DNA of 21,544 nt, from positions 1 through 21,544 of the IMG/VR virus record IMGVR_UViG_3300042549_004808; one strand, given 5' to 3'. This DNA is from a virus. Under the pieces are notes generated by a model that saw only the letters and a program-made list of their open reading frames with translations, was not told where the DNA came from and ran no database searches. A program made the position numbers and the translations under genes. Shown here piece after piece: positions 13,201 to 19,651 of the stretch; position 1 is the stretch's first letter; every line of letters starts with the position of its first letter.

Positions 13201-13752
13201 ACCACCGCAGCAAATACCCCCGCCGAAATCGCAAACAAGTTTGACACCAATTGGGACTTGGCCGCCGAAGCCATCAAGCCAATTATCAAGCGCATCGGAT
13301 TTAAGCGTTTCATTCATGTCGAACGTATGTCAGAAGAAACCGAATGCTTCACCACAGACATCACACTTGACGGCAAGAAGATTGGTACGGCTGAGAATAG
13401 TGGACACGGTGGCAGCACTTTCGTCCGTATCGCTGACTCAAAGATTGAAGCGGAACTTGTCAGCGAGATGACAAAGGCGTTGGTTAACGTCAATGTTGAC
13501 CACTATTTCCATTCCGTTGATGACCTCATCGACCAAGCAGTCGCTGACGAAATTGAACGCCGTGACGAAGAGAAGCAGGTCAAGAGCATTTGCAAGAAGT
13601 TCCACAAGCATGGCATGAATGTCTTGCGTACCGAACAGGGCGACTTCTACGGGTACAAGAATATTGCCGCAGGTCAAGCCGCCATCGAAGCCAAGGGTGA
13701 CAAGGTCATTCACATTTACCACGTCAATCCTGCTTTCAACGTCAAGAAGTAA
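13198..13752 (+). CDS. Hypothetical early protein with DGKKIGTAENSGHGG motif
   Basis: The start at 13198 follows the repeated leader SD. The longer TTG-initiated form from 13111 is rejected because its extra 29 residues read through the leader. The product has 184 residues. Its middle has DITLDGKKIGTAENSGHGGS (about 54-73), a strand-turn pattern (target-G-K-x-[IV]-G-x-x-x-N-x-G-x-GG) I recall from several uncharacterised phage proteins. Residues about 95-150 are acidic then basic helix (DEIERRDEEKQVKSICKKF). The C-terminus is a small beta-like segment ending AFNVKK. It is the first gene of the rightward operon. GC content is lower than in later genes. Function unknown. Confidence 0.75.
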   Translation: MTTAANTPAEIANKFDTNWDLAAEAIKPIIKRIGFKRFIHVERMSEETECFTTDITLDGKKIGTAENSGHGGSTFVRIADSKIEAELVSEMTKALVNVNVDHYFHSVDDLIDQAVADEIERRDEEKQVKSICKKFHKHGMNVLRTEQGDFYGYKNIAAGQAAIEAKGDKVIHIYHVNPAFNVKK

Positions 13753-13765
13753 TCAAAGGAACACC

Positions 13766-13966
13766 ATGAGCAAACCAATCGACCAACAAACACTCGCAAC
13801 GTATCAGGCGGCGTATGCGAACGCCTCGCAAATGATGTCCGATTCGGACGGGTTGGAACCAACCTCCGCGCTCAAACAAGCAGCGAGCGATTTAGGAATT
13901 GCATACGGCGAGCCGATGGGTAAGTTTGTGCGGTGGGCGCACAAGCGAATCAGCGCAACCGTGTAA
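13766..13966 (+). CDS. Small hypothetical protein
   Basis: A 66-residue product begins MSKPIDQQTLATYQ. ATG at 13766 has AAAGGA six bases upstream and follows the preceding stop by 13 bases. A longer frame from 13619 overlaps the preceding gene and is rejected. The sequence is helical (TYQAAYANASQMM; SALKQAASDLGIAYGEP) and ends FVRWAHKRISATV. No family recognised. A short CCCCC-GCGA-GGGGG hairpin at 13985-13998 follows, without a U-tract. Confidence 0.6.
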   Translation: MSKPIDQQTLATYQAAYANASQMMSDSDGLEPTSALKQAASDLGIAYGEPMGKFVRWAHKRISATV

Positions 13967-14032
13967 CAATCGACCGCGCACCGACCCCCGCGAGGGGGAA
14001 GGATGCGACAGCCGATACTGCCGCAACGCACC

Positions 14033-14056
14033 CAGTTTGAGAGGACTGAGCAAATG
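14033..14056 (+). promoter_or_regulatory. Repeated 24-nt leader with SD, copy 2
   Basis: Identical over 24 bases to the leader at 13177-13200 and placed the same way, ending in the ATG at 14054-14056. Confidence 0.8.
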
Positions 14057-14308
14057 TCTACCAAGACCCAAATGACCGTCACCGATGCCTTGAACAGCGA
14101 CCGTATTGCCAAGCAGTACAACGATGCGCTGCTTGCCGCCGCCCGTGAAATTAACGACGACGTAAGCCATCGCGTAATCCGCGCAAACGCCGACCTTGCC
14201 GCCGTTGACCATGATGACGAGAACGCCTTTGCCGCGTGCGTGGATGAACTTGACGCAGCCGAAGGCGCGTTCATTGCCCGCCACGAGAACACGGTGGTGA
14301 GCCTGTGA
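14054..14308 (+). CDS. Small hypothetical helical protein
   Basis: An 84-residue product begins MSTKTQMTVTDALNSDRIAK, from the ATG at the end of the repeated leader. It is Ala/Asp/Glu-rich and predicted helical throughout (DALLAAAREINDDVSHRVIR; AFAACVDELDAAEGAFIARH). Its stop overlaps the GTG of the next gene (GTGA), so the two are coupled. No family recognised. Confidence 0.65.
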   Translation: MSTKTQMTVTDALNSDRIAKQYNDALLAAAREINDDVSHRVIRANADLAAVDHDDENAFAACVDELDAAEGAFIARHENTVVSL

Positions 14309-14634
14309 CCGCACGGCGTACCGACCCCGCGACTAGCCACACGGCCGCCGATGACATGGCTCCCAAACTCGCAGGGCTTCAAGCCGCCCTCCTTGCCGCA
14401 TTTAGCGCGGCGGGGGCGTATGGGTTGACCTCGGACGAGGCGGAGGCGAAAGCCCACCTACACGCGGGGGCGCGAAGGCGCGTCAGCGAGCTGCACGCGG
14501 CGGGGCTTATCGCTCCGACTGGTGGCACTCGCCTTGGTCGCGCTGGTAAGGCGCAGCGCGTATTTATTGCTGTTGTCTCTTCTATCCCCGACAGCCTCTT
14601 CACCACCCCTACCGAAAGGAAATTCCGATGCTAG
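14305..14634 (+). CDS. Winged-helix phage protein
   Basis: A 109-residue product from GTG at 14305. It opens RRTDPATSHTAADDMAPKL and continues LLAAFSAAGAYGLTSDEAEA, then ARRRVSELHAAGLIAPTGG and QRVFIAVV. This DP-x-TS-x-x-AA opening with a winged-helix body (x-R-x-x-EL-x-x-x-GLI) is a common small phage family; a DNA-binding or adaptor role is likely. The C-terminus overlaps the start of the next gene by seven bases. Confidence 0.7.
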   Translation: MTARRTDPATSHTAADDMAPKLAGLQAALLAAFSAAGAYGLTSDEAEAKAHLHAGARRRVSELHAAGLIAPTGGTRLGRAGKAQRVFIAVVSSIPDSLFTTPTERKFRC

Positions 14635-14972
14635 ACACCAAGAAGATCCGCAAGCGCGAAGTTGAATACGACATCAATGTTGACCAGTTGTACGGAATCC
14701 CGGAAGTCGTTGCCGAGTACCTCATGTCCCACGCCGTGACCGTCCTCCTAGAAGGTCGCTACCAAGTCGATGGCGGCAACCCGGACGCAGGCGACCAGCC
14801 AGCATGGCGCTTGCTCGACTGGAAGATCCTGACCGTGAGCCTTGACGGGCAAGTCCTCGACCATGACGAGCGCGTCCCGTCAGACTTCCCGATGGCCATC
14901 GTCATCAACAGCACCTACTCGCGCCATACGCGGGAGTACCTTGAGGCGCGACCGCCGGAAATGTACGAATGA
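14628..14972 (+). CDS. Hypothetical protein
   Basis: A 114-residue product from ATG at 14628 with AAAGGAA nine bases upstream. It contains VEYDINVDQLYGIPEVVAEYL, LLDWKILTVSLDGQVLDHDE and a C-terminal STYSRHTREYLEARPPEMYE. It looks like a compact mixed alpha/beta protein. No motif recognised. It overlaps the methyltransferase start by four bases (ATGA), so it is translated together with it and might assist or regulate it, but nothing in the sequence shows this. Confidence 0.65.
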   Translation: MLDTKKIRKREVEYDINVDQLYGIPEVVAEYLMSHAVTVLLEGRYQVDGGNPDAGDQPAWRLLDWKILTVSLDGQVLDHDERVPSDFPMAIVINSTYSRHTREYLEARPPEMYE

Positions 14973-16351
14973 AATACCTATCTGTCTGTTCAGGCATTGA
15001 GGCTGCGACCGTTGCTTGGCATCGGCTTGGCTGGGAGCCTGTTGGATTCTCGGAGATTGAACCCTTCCCTAGCGCGGTTCTCGCGCATCATTACCCTCAT
15101 ATTCCCAACCTTGGGGACATGACCAAATTTCAGGAGTGGCCGTTAGATGCAGGAGCAATTGACCTTTTGGTGGGAGGAACCCCATGCCAGTCCTTCAGCG
15201 TTGCCGGACTCCGGCAAGGACTCCGCGACCCACGCGGAAACCTCATGCTTACCTACCTTGCAATCGCTGCACGTCTACGGCCTCGATGGGTCGTTTGGGA
15301 AAACGTGCCGGGAGTGCTTAGTTCATCCGGAGGACGGGATTTTGGTTCCTTCCTCAGCGGGCTACGGCAATTGGGGTATCAGTACGCCTACAGGGTGTTG
15401 GACGCTCAATGGTGCAGAACACACGGGCATCCCCGTGCCGTCCCGCAGCGCCGGAGACGTGTCTTCGTTGTCGGATGTCTTGGAGACGCAACCGCTGCCG
15501 CAAAGGTATTGTTTGAGCGCGAAAGCGTGCAGCGGCATTCTAAAAAGAGCGGAGCGGCGGGGCAAGAAGCTGCCAGAGATGTTGAGGGACGCGTTGGAGC
15601 AGGCTGCTGGTGGGACGGCGGAAACACCTCCGACACCCTGACCAAATGCGGGGCAAACGGGGCGCAGCGGATGCCCGACAAAGACAACTTTGGTGCGGTG
15701 TTGCAACCGTTTGACCAACAGCAAAACGGTGCATATGGCATAGGTAAAGTTAGTAGCACTCGTTTAGCGCGAGAATATAAAGGGCCTACCGACCTTGTTG
15801 CCGTCCCGTACACCAAGTCCAAACGCGCCCAGTCTGACACCGATGATGAGACATGGGTGGAGGGGCAGGTCAACCCCACGCTCTCGCTGTTTGACTGCGG
15901 GGACGTGCGGGCGACAACGATTGCCATACAGGGCAACCTCATTGGGCGCAACAAAGGTGGGCCGCAAAGGGTAGGCGCGTCAAACGAAGGAGCTATGTAC
16001 ACAATGACGAAGGCAGATGTGCATGGCGTTGCGGTTGCTTTCCACCCTACCCAAGATCCCATCAGCAGTATTGATGGGTCAGTTCACGCAATGGGGTGCG
16101 GTAGTAGTGGCGGCTGCGCTACGCACGCGGTCGCGCAAGCCATGACCGTGCGCCGATTGACCCCAAGGGAATGCGAACGCTTGCAGGGGTTTCCCGACGA
16201 TTACACGCTGATCCCTTGGCGCAAGAAGGCGGCGGACGATTGCCCGGATGGGCCGAGGTACAAAGCGCTGGGTAACAGCATGGCCGTGAATTGCATGGAA
16301 TGGATTGGAGAACGCATTGCCGCCCTTGAGGCGGAGAAGGAAACACCATGA
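14969..16351 (+). CDS. DNA (cytosine-5-)-methyltransferase
   Basis: The protein has 460 residues and all the main C5-methyltransferase motifs: I (LSVCSGIEAATVAW, 4-17), IV with the catalytic Cys73 (GGTPCQSFSVAG), VI (WENVPG, 110-115), VIII (QRRRRVFVVG, 160-169), IX (RRLTPRECERLQGFPDDYT, about 395-413) and X (ALGNSMAVN, from about 433). The variable target-recognition segment is about 175-390. It transfers a methyl group from AdoMet to cytosine, most likely to protect phage DNA from host restriction. The recognition site cannot be read from sequence. No restriction endonuclease gene accompanies it. It starts and ends in ATGA overlaps, so it is an integral part of the operon. A second long ORF lies inside it in the +1 frame (15147-15641). 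Confidence 0.95.
   Translation: MKYLSVCSGIEAATVAWHRLGWEPVGFSEIEPFPSAVLAHHYPHIPNLGDMTKFQEWPLDAGAIDLLVGGTPCQSFSVAGLRQGLRDPRGNLMLTYLAIAARLRPRWVVWENVPGVLSSSGGRDFGSFLSGLRQLGYQYAYRVLDAQWCRTHGHPRAVPQRRRRVFVVGCLGDATAAAKVLFERESVQRHSKKSGAAGQEAARDVEGRVGAGCWWDGGNTSDTLTKCGANGAQRMPDKDNFGAVLQPFDQQQNGAYGIGKVSSTRLAREYKGPTDLVAVPYTKSKRAQSDTDDETWVEGQVNPTLSLFDCGDVRATTIAIQGNLIGRNKGGPQRVGASNEGAMYTMTKADVHGVAVAFHPTQDPISSIDGSVHAMGCGSSGGCATHAVAQAMTVRRLTPRECERLQGFPDDYTLIPWRKKAADDCPDGPRYKALGNSMAVNCMEWIGERIAALEAEKETP
15147..15641 (+). CDS. Overprinted ORF inside the methyltransferase gene
   Basis: A 164-residue ORF in the +1 frame lies wholly within the methyltransferase, over its residues 60-224, including motifs IV, VI and VIII. 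It begins MQEQLTFWWEEPHASPSALP and has GLDGSFGKTCREC, GCWTLNGAEH, SSLSDVLETQPLPQRY and LSAKACSGILKRAERRGKKL. I recall hypothetical phage proteins with these features (QLTFW, S-LSD-LE, K-AC-GIL-RAEKRGK-LP), often at methyltransferase loci. AGGAG lies 10 bases before the ATG. The last third overlies a part of the methyltransferase that is not a conserved motif, so the alternate frame may be the constrained one there. The alternative is a long chance ORF in GC-rich coding DNA. Function unknown. Confidence 0.6.
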   Translation: MQEQLTFWWEEPHASPSALPDSGKDSATHAETSCLPTLQSLHVYGLDGSFGKTCRECLVHPEDGILVPSSAGYGNWGISTPTGCWTLNGAEHTGIPVPSRSAGDVSSLSDVLETQPLPQRYCLSAKACSGILKRAERRGKKLPEMLRDALEQAAGGTAETPPTP

Positions 16352-16734
16352 CAGAAGACAACCGATGGGCGCGGCCTGTGCTGCATGACGTGGAATGGAA
16401 TCGCAAGGACGGCTACCCCGCATGGCTGAGTGAAGATCGCGTCCAGCGCGGGCTGGCGGGCAAGTTTGACCGCCCGGTGTTGGTCATCGTTGGCGGCGAC
16501 CCCATGCTGCACCAAGTGGACGAATCGGACGGTAACCCGGTACTCGCCTACTGGCGGGCTTCGGTCTACCTCTTGCAGACCAACCCCGAGGGCATTGAGG
16601 GGACGCGGTTTAGCAGCTTGTGCCTCTTTGAAGAAGGAGACACGCAGGACGATATACGCGAGGATCTGATGAACCGCGTTGTGAACTTCATTACCAAGTG
16701 CAACCCCAATACAAAGGTCGCCCATGTCAGTTAA
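16348..16734 (+). CDS. Hypothetical protein
   Basis: A 128-residue product from an ATG that overlaps the methyltransferase stop (ATGA). It has RWARPVLHDVEWNRKDGYPA, FDRPVLVIVGGDPMLHQVDE and YWRASVYLLQTNPEGIEG, and ends with a helical acidic region (FEEGDTQDDIREDLMNRVVN). It looks like a soluble alpha/beta protein. No catalytic motif recognised. Confidence 0.65.
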   Translation: MTEDNRWARPVLHDVEWNRKDGYPAWLSEDRVQRGLAGKFDRPVLVIVGGDPMLHQVDESDGNPVLAYWRASVYLLQTNPEGIEGTRFSSLCLFEEGDTQDDIREDLMNRVVNFITKCNPNTKVAHVS

Positions 16735-16939
16735 CACCATCGCAGGCGGGTTCCTCACCATCACCATTCGTAAGCGTGACGAGTCGATCATCCTGCTTGA
16801 CGAGGCAGGGGAGCAGGTCGCGCAGATCTTTGCGAACCTGCAAGGCTCAAGCAATCACGACCGCATCCGGGTTTCGATCCGCGCCGACCAGCGGTACAAG
16901 ATCACGCGGTCAAAGGGGGAATCCCGTGTTCAAGATTGA
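16724..16939 (+). CDS. Small beta-rich protein, weakly CsrA-like
   Basis: A 71-residue product from ATG at 16724 with AAAGG six bases upstream. The pattern FLTITIRKRDESIILLDEAG, then VAQIFANLQGSSNHDRIRVSI and ADQRYKIT, follows the order of strands in CsrA-like regulators (LTRK-x-GESI, then V-R-L-x-I-x-A). The similarity is weak, and the Gly of GESI is Asp here. If correct, it would bind GGA motifs in RNA near ribosome binding sites; the repeated early leader contains AGAGGA. It overlaps the preceding gene by 11 bases. Confidence 0.5.
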   Translation: MSVNTIAGGFLTITIRKRDESIILLDEAGEQVAQIFANLQGSSNHDRIRVSIRADQRYKITRSKGESRVQD

Positions 16940-17072
16940 CACCTTGACGGTCGAGGGCATCCGCAAGGACAAGAGCAAGGGGATGAAGCAGTCAGACATC
17001 GCCCGGAAGTACCGGGTCAGCCGTTCAGCGGTGTGCCGTATCGTCTTGGGGAGTCGCCGCGTTGCGCGGTAA
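16926..17072 (+). CDS. Very small HTH protein
   Basis: A 48-residue product from GTG at 16926, with GGGGGA just upstream, begins MFKIDTLTVEGIRKDKSKGM. It continues KQSDIARKYRVSRSAVCRIV, a clear helix-turn-helix of the resolvase/sigma type, and ends GSRRVAR. Nothing else is attached, so it is probably a small DNA-binding regulator. A longer reading of the same frame from 16698 is shadow sequence of the neighbouring gene. A strong terminator follows within 20 bases, making this the last gene of the first early operon. Confidence 0.65.
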   Translation: MFKIDTLTVEGIRKDKSKGMKQSDIARKYRVSRSAVCRIVLGSRRVAR

Positions 17073-17088
17073 TCAAGGTTTTTGCGGC

Positions 17089-17129
17089 GATCCCGCCGGG
17101 GGGCGTTCCCTCGGCGGGGTCGTTTTATT
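17089..17129 (+). terminator. Rho-independent terminator of the first early operon
   Basis: GATCCCGCCG (17089-17098) pairs with CGGCGGGGTC (17112-17121), with one G-U pair and a 13-base loop. The stem can extend by one C-G and one G-U pair, and GTTTTATT follows. It lies directly after the small HTH gene. The following 126 bases up to 17256 hold no convincing gene. Confidence 0.88.
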
Positions 17130-17255
17130 GTGGGCGCGGCAAATCTTCAAACGCCCTGCGCCAAAAAAACAGAAGCAAGATACGCTCACCACGGTGAAGC
17201 AAGAACTACACCGCATAACGCTAAGAGACGACCTCTACCGGGGCGAGGGTTAATC

Positions 17256-17438
17256 ATGCGCGGGGACTGGGAAGAGGACATCATTGACCGCATCACGGCG
17301 AGCGAGTCCACCGACCCCCTACTCAAAGAAGCCGCAAGCGAGATCACCTATATGCGCGAGCAGCTCACCGCCCAAATCAAAGAAGTCAACCGCGCACGGC
17401 AAGCGCTTCTCGTATGCCAGCGGGCGCAACGTGCTTGA
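17256..17438 (+). CDS. Small coiled-coil phage protein
   Basis: A 60-residue product begins MRGDWEEDIIDRITASESTD. It continues PLLKEAASEITYMREQLTAQ and IKEVNRARQALLV, a pattern of small phage proteins with a DW-x-[ED]-DII-x-RI opening and a short coiled coil. GAGGG lies six bases upstream of ATG at 17256. A longer frame from 17082 runs back through the terminator and is rejected. It overlaps the RusA gene by eight bases. Confidence 0.6.
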   Translation: MRGDWEEDIIDRITASESTDPLLKEAASEITYMREQLTAQIKEVNRARQALLVCQRAQRA

Positions 17439-17841
17439 ATTCGTAGTCGTTGGAATCCCTGCCCCGCAAGGCTCAAAGCGTGCATTCGTGCGCGGCGGCC
17501 GTGTTTCGCTCGTGGAGTCATGCGCGAGGGTGAAGCCTTACCGCGCCCTTATTTCCCTTGCCGCAAGTCAAGCGCGTAAAGACCCACCAACGCGGCTACC
17601 TGTAGGGATAGGGATTACCTTTGTCTTCGTTCGACCGAAGAGCCACTACACCAGCAAAGGCGCACTCCGCGCTGGCGTTCCGACCCACCCCGGCAAGCCT
17701 GACGTGGATAAGCTCTGCCGTGCCGTCCTTGATGCCCTTACCGGAATCCTGTATCACGATGACGCGCAGGTCGTTTCCCTCAACGCCACCAAGCAGTACG
17801 GGGTTGCGTCGATGACGGCTATTTCGCTCGTCACTTGTTGA
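17431..17841 (+). CDS. rusA: RusA-family Holliday junction resolvase
   Basis: Starting at GTG 17431 gives 136 residues: FVVVGIPAPQGSKRAFVRG at the N-terminus (the G-x-P-x-P-K/Q-x-[RS] loop of RusA), then GKPDVDKLCRAVLDALTGIL and YHDDAQV. Asp91, Asp93 and Asp110/111 fit the catalytic acidic cluster of RusA, which cuts four-way DNA junctions symmetrically with a metal ion. The spacing matches the family. The SD is weak, so translation may be coupled to the small gene before it. It acts in phage recombination or resolves branched DNA before packaging, consistent with ERF and Gp157 next to it. The -35 of the next promoter overlaps its stop codon. Confidence 0.9.
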   Translation: MLEFVVVGIPAPQGSKRAFVRGGRVSLVESCARVKPYRALISLAASQARKDPPTRLPVGIGITFVFVRPKSHYTSKGALRAGVPTHPGKPDVDKLCRAVLDALTGILYHDDAQVVSLNATKQYGVASMTAISLVTC

Positions 17842-17866
17842 CACGGATTATATCTTCGTGTATTCT
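17838..17866 (+). promoter_or_regulatory. Sigma70-type promoter for the ERF/Gp157 unit
   Basis: TTGACA at 17838-17843, a 17-base spacer and TATTCT at 17861-17866. The -35 is a perfect consensus and the spacing is ideal. Transcription would start near 17873, giving a leader of about 57 bases that contains a small hairpin (TCGCCG at 17884 with CGGCGA at 17900). Confidence 0.82.
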
Positions 17867-17911
17867 CCCGATGCCCTAGCATTTCGCCGGGGTCGAGTGC
17901 GGCGAGCCGCG

Positions 17912-17932
17912 CAGTCTTGAGAGGACATTATG
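17912..17932 (+). promoter_or_regulatory. Diverged third copy of the early leader/SD
   Basis: CAGTCTTGAGAGGAC precedes the ATG at 17930-17932. It matches the start of the 24-base leader at 13177 and 14033 except for one inserted C, and differs after GGAC. The SD GAGAGGA is kept. Confidence 0.55.
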
Positions 17933-18712
17933 CAACGAAGTGACACTATTGGGGAGCTGGCGAAGGCGCTGGCGGCCGCAAACTTGGAAATCGTGAACCC
18001 TAGCCTTGACGCGGTGAACCCGCATTTCAAGAGCCGCTACGCCAGCCTTGGCGCAATCATCAACGCCGTCCGCCTGCCGCTTGCCCGTCACGGGATCAGC
18101 GCCGTGCAGACGGTCAGCACCGATGGTGGGGCGGTCGGAGTCACGACCACCTTGCTCCACGCGAGCGGGGAATGGATGGCGGAGACGGCTATGTCCGCAC
18201 TACCTGACCGCGCTACGGTTCAGCAGCTTGGCTCGATAATTACTTACCTTCGCAGGTACTGCCTAGCCTCTGTGACCAACATCGTAGGGGAAGAGGATCA
18301 GGACGGGAACGAGGCAAGCCTGCCAAGCGCACCGCGTAGCGAGCCGCGTAAGCCCTTCAAGCCGCAAGACCCACGGACAGCCGTTCCGCCGCCTCCGACC
18401 GCTCCTAGGGCAACCAAGCCCGCTCCTGAGCCTGTGGCGGAAGTCAAGGCGGCAACCAAGGCGCTTGACGCGTACCCGGACGTATACGAGGGGACATTCG
18501 ACATCCTGCGCGTAGTCGTTCGTGACGGCAAGGCTCACGCCATTCAGGTGGACGGCCTGCACGGGAAAGCGTGGCTCGCCACAACCATACAAGAGTACGT
18601 CAACATGGCGAAAGAACACGTCAACGGCTGTATGCAGTTGCAGCTTGAGCGCGTCGGCGACACGCTCCAGATCATGAAGGTCATCGCATCCAAAAAGGAG
18701 ATTCCGTTTTGA
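17930..18712 (+). CDS. ERF-family single-strand annealing protein
   Basis: The protein has 260 residues. The ERF domain occupies about 1-125: LAKALAAANLEIVNPSLDAV, NPHFKSRYASLGAIINAV, PLARHGISAVQTV, LLHASGEWMAETAMSALP, QQLGSIITYLRRYCLASV and GEEDQDGN. These are the conserved ERF blocks. The family anneals complementary single strands in phage recombination. A Pro/Ala-rich linker (about 130-170) leads to a C-terminal domain (DVYEGTFDILRVVVRDGK, then LHGKAWLATTIQEY), which probably binds DNA or partners. ATG at 17930 has a GAGGA SD. It is followed, with a four-base overlap, by Gp157. Confidence 0.92.
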   Translation: MQRSDTIGELAKALAAANLEIVNPSLDAVNPHFKSRYASLGAIINAVRLPLARHGISAVQTVSTDGGAVGVTTTLLHASGEWMAETAMSALPDRATVQQLGSIITYLRRYCLASVTNIVGEEDQDGNEASLPSAPRSEPRKPFKPQDPRTAVPPPPTAPRATKPAPEPVAEVKAATKALDAYPDVYEGTFDILRVVVRDGKAHAIQVDGLHGKAWLATTIQEYVNMAKEHVNGCMQLQLERVGDTLQIMKVIASKKEIPF

Positions 18713-19218
18713 GCCTCTATCAAATTACGTCGGAAATGCAGTCCATTCTCGATGCCGTCTTGGACGGTGGCATCGACTCGCCCGAGGCGCAGGCCGCGCT
18801 CGACGAGCATCTCACGGGTCTAGATGTCGCCCTCGACACCAAGGCCGAGTCCTACGCGGGATTCATTCGTGAGCTAGAGATGCGAGCGGAGGCGAGGGGC
18901 AAGGAAGCCTCTCGCATCCGTGCGCTCGCAGCGGCTGACGATGCCCTTGCCCTACGCCTCAAAGAAGGGCTAAAGGCGGCAATGGAAACGACTGGGCGGC
19001 TCAAGATCGAAACGCCCCGGTTCAAGCTGTCGGTCGCTGGCAATGGCGGAAAGCAGTCGCTTCAGATCGACGACGATGCCGTCAAGGGGCTTGAAGTTCC
19101 CCTCGTCAAGATCGTCACCGAGCCTAACAAGGAAGCGATCCGGATCGTCCTTGAGGCTGGCGGCGAGATCCCCGGATGCCGCTTGCTCCCTCGCGGGACA
19201 AGCCTCCGCATTCGCTGA
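18709..19218 (+). CDS. Gp157-family phage protein
   Basis: The protein has 169 residues and starts at TTG 18709, which overlaps the ERF stop by four bases (TTGA) and has AAGGAGA seven bases upstream. The order of features fits Siphovirus Gp157: SLYQITSEMQSILDAVLDGG, a long coiled coil (KAESYAGFIRELEMRAEA to LKEGLKAAMETTG), RLKIETPRFKLSVAGNGG, then VPLVKIVTEPNKEAIRIVLE and AGGEIPGCRLLPRGTSLRIR. The family is regularly found beside phage recombination genes. Its exact biochemical role is not settled as far as I know. Confidence 0.9.
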   Translation: MSLYQITSEMQSILDAVLDGGIDSPEAQAALDEHLTGLDVALDTKAESYAGFIRELEMRAEARGKEASRIRALAAADDALALRLKEGLKAAMETTGRLKIETPRFKLSVAGNGGKQSLQIDDDAVKGLEVPLVKIVTEPNKEAIRIVLEAGGEIPGCRLLPRGTSLRIR

Positions 19219-19222
19219 CCTA

Positions 19223-19651
19223 CTACCTTGCCTCTCCCTCGCCGTTGCCTTCGGGTGGCGGCGAGGTTTCTTTTTGCCCAAAGGGAACTAGGCGGTTGAG
19301 CGCCTCGCGCCGCTTCGCGCATGGGCCGCACGAGTTCGCCTTGATCCCGACCGCGCTCGTCATCGCCGCAACCACGTCACCCAGCCCGCGCATCCGAGGG
19401 GGTGCAACCGTCCCCGGCGCTGGCGGCTGCATTTCCTTTGTCAGCTTGGCGCGGGCAACGGCGGGGCGTGCGCCAAGGAAGAGGGGCGGGTCAACGACAT
19501 TGCCTTCCCGCGTCTCGCGTTCCTCGCAGGTCGCACACTTGGCTACGTCAAGGTTTTTGAGGCAGATGGGTTGTGTGCCAGCCACGCGCCACGACTTGCA
19601 ATCAATGATCGGGAGCGAGATGCCAGAGACGTTGAGCGTGCCGATGGTCAT
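19223..19651 (-). CDS. Small cysteine-containing late protein
   Basis: The protein has 142 residues. ATG at 19651 overlaps the stop of the Cys-rich gene (ATGA), so it is coupled to it. It contains IIDCKSWRVAGTQPICLKNL, AKCATCEERETREG, a Pro-rich linker, then RGLGDVVAAMTSAVGIKANS and CGPCAKRREALNRLVPF. The last part (GLGD to CxxC-x-x-RR-x-x-LN-x-LVPF) is a motif I recall in other phage late proteins. The CxxC pairs could bind metal or form disulfides. Its last 13 or so codons overlie the plus-strand terminator of the early operon. Function unknown. Confidence 0.65.
   Translation of the reverse strand: MTIGTLNVSGISLPIIDCKSWRVAGTQPICLKNLDVAKCATCEERETREGNVVDPPLFLGARPAVARAKLTKEMQPPAPGTVAPPRMRGLGDVVAAMTSAVGIKANSCGPCAKRREALNRLVPFGQKETSPPPEGNGEGEAR
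19237..19275 (+). terminator. Rho-independent terminator of the ERF/Gp157 operon
   Basis: A 13-base-pair stem (19237-19249 with 19254-19266, including three consecutive G-U pairs) is closed by a UUCG tetraloop and followed by TTTCTTTTT. It lies 19 bases after the Gp157 stop and inside the 3' end of the converging minus-strand gene. The opposite strand has no U-tract, so it works in one direction only. Confidence 0.92.

Noticed and set aside
13985-13998. CCCCC-GCGA-GGGGG hairpin between two small early genes
   Set aside because: Only five base pairs and no U-tract, so it is not supported as a terminator; noted only as a possible mRNA element.
13804-14457. Minus-strand open frame of 217 codons across three early genes
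   Set aside because: The three plus-strand genes have SDs, coupled starts and sensible sequence. The antisense frame crosses the repeated leader and has no motif.
15406-16062. Minus-strand open frame of 218 codons opposite the methyltransferase
   Set aside because: It is antisense to strongly conserved methyltransferase codons, is Ser/Pro/Arg/Cys-rich without motifs, and has no SD. Unlike the +1 nested ORF, it shows no protein-like blocks.
16201-16854. Minus-strand open frame of 217 codons
   Set aside because: It runs opposite the end of the methyltransferase and two further plus-strand genes that have good SDs and overlaps. It is best seen as a shadow frame in GC-rich DNA.
17128-17253. Short plus-strand ORF between the first early terminator and the next gene
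   Set aside because: It can start only at TTG or GTG without an SD and begins inside the terminator U-tract. The C-terminal part (TVKQELHRITLRDDL) looks faintly protein-like but is too short to support.
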